29,129 bases of DNA from Silanimonas sp965368785 (GTDB lineage: Bacteria; Pseudomonadota; Gammaproteobacteria; Xanthomonadales; Xanthomonadaceae). This document shows, one piece after another, positions 22,940 to 29,129 of this stretch. The number at the start of each line of letters is the position of its first letter. The stretch's first letter is position 1. A program made the position numbers and the translations under genes. Location: positions 1 through 29,129 of the forward strand of contig CBDUOG010000024.1 of NCBI GenBank assembly GCA_965368785.1, given 5' to 3'. The notes under the pieces were generated by a model. That model made no database searches. It was not told where the DNA came from and saw only the letters and a list, made by a program, of their open reading frames with translations.

Positions 22940-22957
22940 GCGAGTTTCGTAGCTCGC
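22940..22957 (+). promoter_or_regulatory. Small hairpin in the mdh leader
   Basis: GCGAG (22940-22944) pairs with CTCGC (22953-22957) around eight bases, just before the mdh ribosome binding site GGAGA. It has no T-run, so it is not a terminator of the aminotransferase gene. Confidence 0.3.
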
Positions 22958-22974
22958 TCAAATGGAGAAAACAT

Positions 22975-23958
22975 ATGAAAAAACCCGTTCGCGTTGCTGT
23001 CACCGGAGCTGCCGGTCAAATCGGTTACTCCCTGCTTTTCCGGATCGCGTCCGGTGAAATGCTCGGCAAAGATCAACCGGTCATTTTGCAGTTGCTTGAG
23101 TTGCCGATGGAAAAAGCACAGGAAGCCTTGCGTGGCGTGATGATGGAGCTTGAAGACTGTGCATTCCCGTTGTTAGCGGGCATGGTCGGCACCGATAACG
23201 CGGAAGTCGCATTTAAAGATGCCGATGTTGCGCTCTTGGTTGGTGCGCGGCCGCGCGGGCCGGGAATGGAGCGCAAAGATCTGCTGCTCGAGAACGCAAA
23301 GATTTTCACCGCACAAGGTGCGGCTTTGAATAAAGTGGCATCGCGGAATGTGAAAGTGTTGGTCGTCGGAAACCCGGCAAACACCAATGCCTACATTGCA
23401 ATGAAGTCGGCCCCCGATTTGCCGGCAAAAAACTTTACGGCAATGCTGCGTCTGGATCATAACCGCGCGCTGAGCCAATTGGCCGGTAAGGCAGGCGTGG
23501 CAGTTGGTGATATTGAGAAGATGCTTGTGTGGGGGAATCACTCGCCGACCATGTATCCGGATTACCGGTTTGCGTTGGTCGCGGGCAAGTCACTGAAAGA
23601 CGGCATAAACGATGAAAGCTGGAATCGCGAGACGTTTATTCCGAAAGTAGGTAAGCGCGGCGCAGCCATTATTGAAGCGCGCGGTTTGTCATCGGCGGCG
23701 TCTGCAGCCAATGCGGCGATTGATCATATTCGTGACTGGGTGTTGGGCACCGATGGCAAGTGGGTCACGATGGGTATTCCTTCGGACGGTTCTTACGGTA
23801 TTCCCAAAGACGTCATGTATGGCTTCCCGGTGACCTGCAAAGATGGTGAGTACACCATGATTAAGGACTTGCCGGTCGATGACTACAGTCGCGAGATGAT
23901 GAACAAGACACTGGCCGAGCTTGAAGAAGAGCGCGCCGGCGTAGCTCACCTGCTCTAA
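22975..23958 (+). CDS. mdh: NAD-dependent malate dehydrogenase
   Basis: The enzyme interconverts malate and oxaloacetate in the citric acid cycle. The 327-residue product starts MKKPVRVAVTGAAGQIGYSL, with the dinucleotide-binding motif GAAGQIG (11-17). Substrate-binding arginines appear in ARPRGPGMER (Arg94, Arg100) and LDHNR (Arg164, with Asp161 of the catalytic pair), and the catalytic histidine is His189 in WGNHSPTMYPDY. This is the longer cytoplasmic-type family common in Xanthomonas and Burkholderia, not the shorter E. coli type. GGAGA is upstream. It starts a tight gene run with the LOG gene, prpB and prpC. Confidence 0.96.
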   Translation: MKKPVRVAVTGAAGQIGYSLLFRIASGEMLGKDQPVILQLLELPMEKAQEALRGVMMELEDCAFPLLAGMVGTDNAEVAFKDADVALLVGARPRGPGMERKDLLLENAKIFTAQGAALNKVASRNVKVLVVGNPANTNAYIAMKSAPDLPAKNFTAMLRLDHNRALSQLAGKAGVAVGDIEKMLVWGNHSPTMYPDYRFALVAGKSLKDGINDESWNRETFIPKVGKRGAAIIEARGLSSAASAANAAIDHIRDWVLGTDGKWVTMGIPSDGSYGIPKDVMYGFPVTCKDGEYTMIKDLPVDDYSREMMNKTLAELEEERAGVAHLL

Positions 23959-23964
23959 GCGAAT

Positions 23965-24543
23965 ATGCGCAAGAGCTTTGCGGTTTTTTGTGGAGCACGA
24001 TCCGGAATAAACGGCTCCTACACCAGCGCCATCGTGTCGCTGGTGCAGGCCATCGCGGATAAACAGGGCAGCGTCGTTTACGGTGGTGGTCGGGTGGGTT
24101 TGATGGGGGAGTTGGCGACGGCATCGATCGTCGCTGGAATTCCAGTTATTGGAGTCATTCCGAAAATGCTATCGGGACTCGAGTTGGCCCACCCAAATCT
24201 TACCGAGCTACATGTGGTGGCGAATATGCATGAACGCAAAGCGCTGATGGCGAGTCGCGCTGATGCATTCATTGCGGCCCCCGGTGGCTTTGGAACCTTA
24301 GACGAAATATTTGAGGCCATCACCTGGTCACAGTTGGGTATTCAAACTAAACCCGTTGGCTTTTTGAATATCGATGGCCTGTTTGATCCTTTGCGCGAGG
24401 CAATTCATTCGCTAAGCAAGGCCGGATTTATATCGGAAGAGCATGTCAATGCATTGATCTTCGAGCCCGATGCGAAAAAGCTGATTGAGGCATTAATTGA
24501 AGTACAGGTTCCGCTGCCACGCAGTGAAGTTAGGGCCAAATAA
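23965..24543 (+). CDS. LOG-family protein (nucleoside monophosphate phosphoribohydrolase-like)
   Basis: The 192-residue product belongs to the LOG / Rossman-fold nucleotide-binding family (TIGR00730). VFCGARSG lies near the N-terminus, GGGRVGLMG at about 40-48, MHERKALM at 88-95 and the signature PGGFGTLDE at 106-114. Members hydrolyse cytokinin riboside 5'-monophosphates in plants and, in bacteria, purine nucleoside 5'-monophosphates; many are annotated as lysine decarboxylases in error. The gene follows mdh by six bases and precedes prpB by 15, so it is likely co-transcribed with them. Its ribosome binding site is weak, which suggests coupled translation. Confidence 0.93.
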   Translation: MRKSFAVFCGARSGINGSYTSAIVSLVQAIADKQGSVVYGGGRVGLMGELATASIVAGIPVIGVIPKMLSGLELAHPNLTELHVVANMHERKALMASRADAFIAAPGGFGTLDEIFEAITWSQLGIQTKPVGFLNIDGLFDPLREAIHSLSKAGFISEEHVNALIFEPDAKKLIEALIEVQVPLPRSEVRAK

Positions 24544-24558
24544 ATTTAGGAATAAAAG

Positions 24559-25449
24559 ATGAGTTCAGGCAGTCTCGGGAAACAATTTCGCATAGCGGTT
24601 CAAGAAGAATCACCCCTGCAAGTAATGGGTGCTATTACCGCGTATGCCGGAATGATGGCTAAGCGCGTTGGATATAAATCGCTATACCTTTCCGGTGGTG
24701 GTGTTGCAGCAAACTCCCTGGGCGTGCCGGATCTGGGCGTCAGTTCGATGGAGGACGTTTTGATCGATGCCCGGCGTATCGTTGAGGCGACTGAAATGCC
24801 TTTGTTAGTCGACATTGATACCGGCTGGGGCGGGGCATTTAATATTGCACGTACTATTCGCTCATTTACTCGCGCCGGCGTTGCCGCTGTTCATATGGAG
24901 GACCAGGTCGGTCAAAAACGCTGCGGTCATCGCCCGGGTAAAGAGGTCGTATCTACGCAGGAAATGGTCGACCGGATTAAGTCTGCGGTAGATGCCAAAA
25001 CCGATAGCGACTTCGTCTTAATGGCGCGCACCGATGCAGCTGCCGTCGAGGGTTTGAATGCCGCCATCGATCGCGCATGCGCCTATGTCGAAGCGGGTGC
25101 GGATATGGTTTTCCCGGAAGCGATGCGCTCACTTGATGATTATCAGAAAGTGAAAGCCGCGGTAAAGGTTCCCATTCTGGCGAACTTAACTGAGTTCGGA
25201 TCCACGCCATTTTTCACGACCGACGAGCTCCATGCTTCCGGCGTAGATATTGCGCTGTATTGTTGTGGCGCCTACCGCGCAATGAACAAAGCAGCATTAC
25301 ACTTTTATGAGACCGTTCGTCGCGAAGGAACTCAAAGAAACATAATCGATAGTCTGCAGACGCGAGCAGAGCTCTATGACTTTCTTGGCTACCACAATTA
25401 TGAAGCCAAGCTGGACGAACTGTTCGCGAAGAATAAAACTCAGGAGTAA
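24559..25449 (+). CDS. prpB: 2-methylisocitrate lyase
   Basis: PrpB splits 2-methylisocitrate into succinate and pyruvate in the methylcitrate cycle for propionate (EC 4.1.3.30). The 296-residue product matches the family throughout: LYLSGGGVAANSLG, metal-site DIDTGWG (Asp85, Asp87), the catalytic loop KRCGHRPGK with Cys122, and LFPEA-type motif FPEAM. The KRCGH loop separates it from the longer isocitrate lyases. AGGAA precedes the ATG. It is followed after three bases by prpC, as in other propionate operons. Confidence 0.96.
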   Translation: MSSGSLGKQFRIAVQEESPLQVMGAITAYAGMMAKRVGYKSLYLSGGGVAANSLGVPDLGVSSMEDVLIDARRIVEATEMPLLVDIDTGWGGAFNIARTIRSFTRAGVAAVHMEDQVGQKRCGHRPGKEVVSTQEMVDRIKSAVDAKTDSDFVLMARTDAAAVEGLNAAIDRACAYVEAGADMVFPEAMRSLDDYQKVKAAVKVPILANLTEFGSTPFFTTDELHASGVDIALYCCGAYRAMNKAALHFYETVRREGTQRNIIDSLQTRAELYDFLGYHNYEAKLDELFAKNKTQE

Positions 25450-25452
25450 TTA

Positions 25453-26607
25453 ATGTCAGATACAACTCAATCAAATTTGCCGAAGCCGAAAAAATCCGTT
25501 GCGCTTAGCGGCACCGCCGCCGGAAATACGGCGCTGTGCACGGTGGGGCGTAGCGGCAATGACTTGCACTATCGCGGTTATGACATTAAAGACCTGGCAA
25601 ACGAGTCGACCTTCGAAGAGGTGGCCTATCTTCTCGTACACGGTCGCTTACCGAATGCGAATCAGTTACGCGCATACAAAAGCAAATTGATGCGTTTAAG
25701 AGGCCTGCCGGCAATCGTCACCGAAGCACTTGAGCTGGTACCGGCGAATGCTCATCCGATGGACGTATTGCGCACGGGTTGCTCGGTGCTGGGCACGGTC
25801 CTGCCCGAGCGCGATGGTCACCCGCCGTCTGAAGCTCGTGATATCGCGGATCGCTTAATGGCGAGTTTTGGCTCGATGCTGCTGTACTGGTGGCATTTCA
25901 CCCGAAATGGCCGCCGCATCGATACGGAAACTGACGACGATTCTATCACTTCGCATTTTTTACATTTGTTGCACGGCAAAGCGCCCAGCGCGTTGGAGTC
26001 ACGCTCGCTTGATCGGTCATTAGTGCTGTATGCCGAGCATGAGTTTAATGCCAGTACATTCGCTGCGCGCGTCATCGCGGGGACCGGCTCAGATATCTAT
26101 TCGTGTATTGCTGGCGCAATCGGTGCACTGCGCGGCCCCAAACACGGTGGAGCCAATGAGGTGGCGATGGAAATCATTGCGCGCTACGGTAGTGCAGATG
26201 AAGCGGAAGCTGATATCCGTGCACGCGTTGAGCGAAAGGAAATCGTCATTGGATTCGGGCATCCGGTCTATACCGTGGGTGACCCGCGAAATCCAATCAT
26301 CAAAGAGATTAGCCGCGAGTTATGTAAAGCCGGCGGAAACCCGACCTTGTTCGACATCAGTGAGCGAATCGAGACGTTGATGTGGGATATGAAAAAGATG
26401 TTTCCAAACTTGGATTGGTACAGTGCGTCGGCCTATCACATGATGGGCATACCCACCGCCATGTTTACACCCCTGTTTGTACTGGCGCGCACTTCCGGCT
26501 GGAGCGCGCATATTATCGAGCAGCGCGAAGACGGGAAAATTATTCGACCCAGCGCCAATTACACAGGACCGGAAGATCGCGCTTATGTGCCAATTGCCAA
26601 GCGCTAA
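25453..26607 (+). CDS. prpC: 2-methylcitrate synthase
   Basis: PrpC condenses propionyl-CoA with oxaloacetate (EC 2.3.3.5) and usually retains some citrate synthase activity. The 384-residue product is clearly the PrpC type: KSVALSGTAAGNTALCTVG, NDLHYRGYDI, AHPMDVLRTG, GALRGPKHGGANEVAME (catalytic His), GFGHPVYTVGDPR and KIIRPSANYTGPEDR. AGGAG overlaps the prpB stop. Neither prpD nor acnD/prpF follows: a terminator closes the run 18 bases after the stop, and the next gene is convergent. Oxaloacetate for this step could come from mdh in the same run. Confidence 0.96.
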   Translation: MSDTTQSNLPKPKKSVALSGTAAGNTALCTVGRSGNDLHYRGYDIKDLANESTFEEVAYLLVHGRLPNANQLRAYKSKLMRLRGLPAIVTEALELVPANAHPMDVLRTGCSVLGTVLPERDGHPPSEARDIADRLMASFGSMLLYWWHFTRNGRRIDTETDDDSITSHFLHLLHGKAPSALESRSLDRSLVLYAEHEFNASTFAARVIAGTGSDIYSCIAGAIGALRGPKHGGANEVAMEIIARYGSADEAEADIRARVERKEIVIGFGHPVYTVGDPRNPIIKEISRELCKAGGNPTLFDISERIETLMWDMKKMFPNLDWYSASAYHMMGIPTAMFTPLFVLARTSGWSAHIIEQREDGKIIRPSANYTGPEDRAYVPIAKR

Positions 26608-26625
26608 GCTCAGCGGTTAAATGTG

Positions 26626-26654
26626 AAAACGCCGGCAGTTGCCGGCGTTTTTTT
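26626..26654. terminator. Intrinsic terminator after prpC
   Basis: CGCCGGC (26630-26636) pairs perfectly with GCCGGCG (26641-26647) around AGTT, with four A before and seven T after. The T-run overlaps the stop codon of the convergent hydrolase gene, so it can end both transcripts, more strongly on the + strand. Confidence 0.92.
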
Positions 26655-27144
26655 AACCCTCTTCGGCCTGCGCGAGCAAGACTGATCTAGCGTGTTTCGG
26701 CTTCAGCCGTTGAACTTTGAAGAATGTGTGACCGCCAATTCGGGCGACCTCCGGCGAATCGGCCCAAACTGGATTTGCAATATCCATTGCGGCAAAGTGG
26801 CTGGCACCTGGCACGACTTCCCGGCGCTGACCCAACGGCAGCATCCACTGCTCCTGAGCTTCAAATGCGACTTTAACTGCACGCTCCCAGGCTTTGATGT
26901 TGCGCAGACGATAGTCCGGGCTGACCAGGGTCGGTGCGAACTGTTTGGGGGCAGTTACCACTTCACACACATTGGTTCCCCACAACCCGCTGTCGCGGCG
27001 GCGTAGGGCCACCTCGGCAACCGCCCGTTGCCCCTGCTCAGACTGATCACGAGCTTCCAGGTATACGGTTGTCGCTAAGCACAATGGCTCGGCATGAGAA
27101 GCCGGCAATAAACTAGCCAACCACATCAAGAATGAAAGTTTCAT
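26653..27144 (-). CDS. Small secreted cell wall hydrolase, SleB-like
   Basis: The 163-residue product has a short signal peptide (cleavage likely after Ala18 in SHA-E). The rest matches the cell wall hydrolase / SleB C-terminal family (PF07486): TTVYLEARDQSEQGQRAVAEV with the putative catalytic glutamate Glu30, then VCEVVTAPKQFAP, and the later HFAA/GGHTFF segment. Such enzymes act as lytic transglycosylase-like peptidoglycan hydrolases; non-spore-forming Proteobacteria carry several small versions. GTAAGGAAG lies before the ATG. Its leader side is the unexplained region 27145-27438. Confidence 0.87.
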   Translation of the reverse strand: MKLSFLMWLASLLPASHAEPLCLATTVYLEARDQSEQGQRAVAEVALRRRDSGLWGTNVCEVVTAPKQFAPTLVSPDYRLRNIKAWERAVKVAFEAQEQWMLPLGQRREVVPGASHFAAMDIANPVWADSPEVARIGGHTFFKVQRLKPKHARSVLLAQAEEG

Positions 27145-27438
27145 GGCGCTTCCTTACTCCGTTGAGCCGCACTTCTCTCAGCTGGTTGTTCTATGACCAG
27201 TAAACGTAAGTTTTGAGGGAGGCGGTCTAGCGCATTGGGGATGGACGGGCATTTCGCCCGCTCCTGCGTGCTCTACTGACACGCAGAACCCCGCTTAAGC
27301 CATGTACGCGGGGCCGGTTCTGGGCCGGATGCTACGGGTTTGAGCCTAACCTAGGCTGAACGACGCGCGTTCACAAGGCAGCGACCGGTGCCTTGTCGGA
27401 CCCGAAACACCGCCCTTAAATTGGCGGCAGCACTCGCC
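27145..27438. other. 294-base region without a gene
   Basis: No protein-coding frame with a credible start is visible here. The region is GC-rich and full of inverted repeats. Closest to the hydrolase gene is a stem CTGGT (27182-27186) / ACCAG (27196-27200). Most of the rest (27212-27420) can be folded into one nested structure, listed separately. On the - strand, CCGCC (27410-27414) with GGCGG (27423-27427) followed by TGTTT may be a weak terminator for fadH. No clear sigma-70 promoter is seen on either strand. Confidence 0.6.
27212..27420 (+). ncRNA. Candidate structured RNA of unknown family
   Basis: A closing stem pairs 27212-27217 and 27221-27226 with 27409-27420 (12 pairs). Inside, TAGC..AT (27228-27235) can pair with ATGCTA (27329-27334), enclosing three hairpins: 27243-27250/27256-27264, GCGTG/CACGC (27266-27270/27280-27284) and a long helix CAGAACC-CCGC (27284-27294) with 27308-27311 and 27316-27322. 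A second arm closed by CGGGT/ACCCG (27335-27339/27400-27404) holds two perfect hairpins (27343-27357 and 27374-27395). One G-U pair, 27215-27417, favours the + strand. It does not match 6S, tmRNA, RNase P or SRP RNA signatures known to me. Confidence 0.42.
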
Positions 27439-29129
27439 CTAAATGACAGCGGCGACGGCTGCACCTTGCGCGATTGCGGCCTTCGCGTCAAGTTCTGCGG
27501 CCTTGAAAGCGCCCCCGATGATGTGAATCGGGCGGCCCATGGCCTGCAACTGCATGGCCAGCTCGCGATTCGATTCTTGCCCGGCGCAGACCACGACGGT
27601 GTCCACATTGAGCAGTTGTGCTTGACCTTGTCGCTCAATCAATAAGCCGTGGTCGTTGATCAGCTTGTACTCAACCGCGTCGATCATCGTGACCCCGGCT
27701 GCCTTGAGCTCTGCCCGGTGGATCCAGCCGGTCGTTTTGCCCAGGCGGCTGCCTAGTCGTCCTTCGCTACGCTGGAGCAACCAGATATGCCGGTCAGTGA
27801 AATGCGGCGTCGCAGGTTTGAGCCCACCAGGCTCAGCGGAGCGTGGATCAACTCCCCAATGATCAAGCCAGGTCTGCTTGTCTATGGCGTCTTTCTGGTG
27901 CGCTAGAAAGACCGCGACATCAAAGCCAATGCCTCCGGCGCCAATAATCGCTACGCGTTTGCCTGCCATGCGCTTGCCACTGATTAGCTCCTGATAGTCG
28001 CAGACCATCGGGTGTCCGGCGCCGTCGATTAGCACTTCGCGCGGACTCACGCCGGTGGCAATGATGATTTCATCAAATTCACTCAGGGCTTGCGCAGTCG
28101 CTTTGGTGTTTAGCTTTGTTTCGACCTGATGTTTTTGCAGCATCACCGTGAAATAACGAAGGGTCTCGTTAAACTCTTCTTTGCCCGGGATGCGCTTGGC
28201 GTAGTTGAATTGCCCGCCAATGTGATTGCTAGCTTCAAACAAGGTGACCTTATGGCCGCGTTCGGCTGCGACCTTGGCGGCAGATAGGCCGGCCGGGCCC
28301 GCACCCACAACCGCGACGCGTTTTGTTTTGCCTGAGGCGATGATGGGGCGTTCTTTTTCGTAACCCGCTCGCGGGTTAACTAGACAGGTTGCTCGCCGGT
28401 TCTGAAACACGTGGTCCAGGCATGCCTGATTGCAGGCAATACAGGTGTTAATTTCCTGCTCGCGGCCCTGCGCGGCCTTGTTGACCCACTCGGGATCGGC
28501 CAGAAACGGGCGTGCCATAGACACCATATCAGCCTGACCACCCGCAATGATCGCTTCAGCCTGCTGCGGCATATTGATGCGGTTGGTGGCAACCAGAGGA
28601 ATTTGTACGTGGGGCTTGAGCCGCTCAGTGACCGAAGCAAACACCGAGCGCGGCACCGAAGTGGCAATGGTCGGTATTCTGGCTTCGTGCCAGCCGATCC
28701 CGGTGTTAATGATGGTGGCGCCGGCGGCCTCGATGGTTTTTGCCTGATAGACGATGTCATCCCAAACCGCGCCCTCCGGCACCAGTTCGAGCATCGATAA
28801 GCGATAAACGATGATGAAATCTTTGCCGACCGCTTCGCGCGTGCGACGGACGATCTCTTCCGCAAAGCGGCTGCGGTTTTCCAGGCTACCGCCCCATTTA
28901 TCGTGTCGCTTATTGGTTCTGGCGGACAGGAATTGGTTGATCAGGTAGCCCTCAGAGCCCATGATCTCAACCCCGTCGTAACCGGCCTCGCGCGCTAAAC
29001 GTGCGCAGCGCACAAAGGATTTGATCTGCTGTTCAACACCCCAGCTGGTCAGAGCGCGTGGTTTAAACGGGCTAATCGGCGATTTGATTGCGCTGGGTGC
29101 AACCGCTAAGGGGTGGTATGCATAACGAC
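27439..29129 (-). CDS. fadH: NADPH-dependent 2,4-dienoyl-CoA reductase, N-terminus cut off
   Basis: FadH reduces 2,4-dienoyl-CoA in the breakdown of unsaturated fatty acids, using FMN, FAD and a 4Fe-4S cluster. The 562 residues visible correspond to most of the E. coli protein (672); about the first 110 lie right of the window. The frame stays open to the window edge. Seen in order: the end of the FMN barrel (EAGYDGVEIMGSEGYLINQF, NTGIGWHEARIP), the cluster cysteines in NTCIACNQACLDHVF and CLVNPRA, the FAD-binding GAGPAGLSAA, GGQFNYAKRIPGKEEF and a second Rossmann motif GAGGIGFDVAVF. No adjacent fatty-acid gene is visible. Confidence 0.95.
   Translation of the reverse strand, partial: RYAYHPLAVAPSAIKSPISPFKPRALTSWGVEQQIKSFVRCARLAREAGYDGVEIMGSEGYLINQFLSARTNKRHDKWGGSLENRSRFAEEIVRRTREAVGKDFIIVYRLSMLELVPEGAVWDDIVYQAKTIEAAGATIINTGIGWHEARIPTIATSVPRSVFASVTERLKPHVQIPLVATNRINMPQQAEAIIAGGQADMVSMARPFLADPEWVNKAAQGREQEINTCIACNQACLDHVFQNRRATCLVNPRAGYEKERPIIASGKTKRVAVVGAGPAGLSAAKVAAERGHKVTLFEASNHIGGQFNYAKRIPGKEEFNETLRYFTVMLQKHQVETKLNTKATAQALSEFDEIIIATGVSPREVLIDGAGHPMVCDYQELISGKRMAGKRVAIIGAGGIGFDVAVFLAHQKDAIDKQTWLDHWGVDPRSAEPGGLKPATPHFTDRHIWLLQRSEGRLGSRLGKTTGWIHRAELKAAGVTMIDAVEYKLINDHGLLIERQGQAQLLNVDTVVVCAGQESNRELAMQLQAMGRPIHIIGGAFKAAELDAKAAIAQGAAVAAVI

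Noticed and set aside
26934..27116. Short + strand frame opposite the cell wall hydrolase start
   Set aside because: Antisense to the signal peptide and catalytic region of the hydrolase; no initiation signal.
27145..27438. 6S RNA, tmRNA, RNase P RNA or SRP RNA in the gap before fadH
   Set aside because: The RNase P core (GAGGAAAGTCC-like), the tmRNA tRNA-like end, the SRP tip loop and the single-rod 6S layout are not found on either strand. The ACGCAGAACC segment resembles a small part of RNase P but without the rest.
28411..28800. Open frame on the + strand inside fadH
   Set aside because: It is antisense to the FMN-barrel coding region of fadH and shows no protein-like motif.
1..29129. 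CRISPR arrays, tRNA or rRNA genes, insertion sequences or prophage genes
   Set aside because: No regular repeat-spacer pattern, tRNA T-loop with matching acceptor stem, rRNA segment, transposase or integrase motif was seen.

Overview
The window looks like a chromosomal segment from a gammaproteobacterium, most likely the Xanthomonadales (Lysobacterales) or a near relative. This is inferred from gene order and protein character: a plain S10-spc-alpha ribosomal superoperon, an S5 protein with a charged N-terminal extension, no rpmJ between secY and rpsM, a class II (plant-like) DAHP synthase and a class I DsbB. Base composition is moderate and even throughout. I see no integrase, transposase, tRNA, rRNA, CRISPR or phage gene.

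Region 1 (1-13932) is translation machinery on the + strand: the 3' end of tuf, a strong promoter with a folded leader, then the S10 operon (rpsJ-rplC-rplD-rplW-rplB-rpsS-rplV-rpsC-rplP-rpmC-rpsQ), the spc operon (rplN-rplX-rplE-rpsN-rpsH-rplF-rplR-rpsE-rpmD-rplO-secY) and the alpha operon (rpsM-rpsK-rpsD-rpoA-rplQ), closed by a clear intrinsic terminator. A 213-base hairpin-rich spacer separates secY from rpsM.

Region 2 (13979-19010) holds dsbB and the class II DAHP synthase gene on +, then on - typA/bipA followed by a small membrane-anchored coiled-coil protein, and on + a cytoplasmic cyclophilin (ppiB).

Region 3 (19077-21585, - strand) is a tight three-gene set of exported proteins: an uncharacterised secreted protein, an M48 zinc metalloprotease with TPR-like repeats, and a lipoprotein. 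They are joined by 4-base ATGA overlaps.

Region 4 (21726-26654, + strand) is central metabolism: a class I aminotransferase, malate dehydrogenase, a LOG-family protein, then prpB and prpC of the methylcitrate cycle. The last four are packed with 3-15 base gaps and end at a strong bidirectional terminator.

Region 5 (26653-29129, - strand) holds a small secreted SleB-like cell wall hydrolase and the truncated gene of 2,4-dienoyl-CoA reductase (fadH). The 294-base gap between them can be folded by eye into a nested, multi-branched RNA of about 210 bases that I cannot assign to a known family. It is the least explained part of the window.
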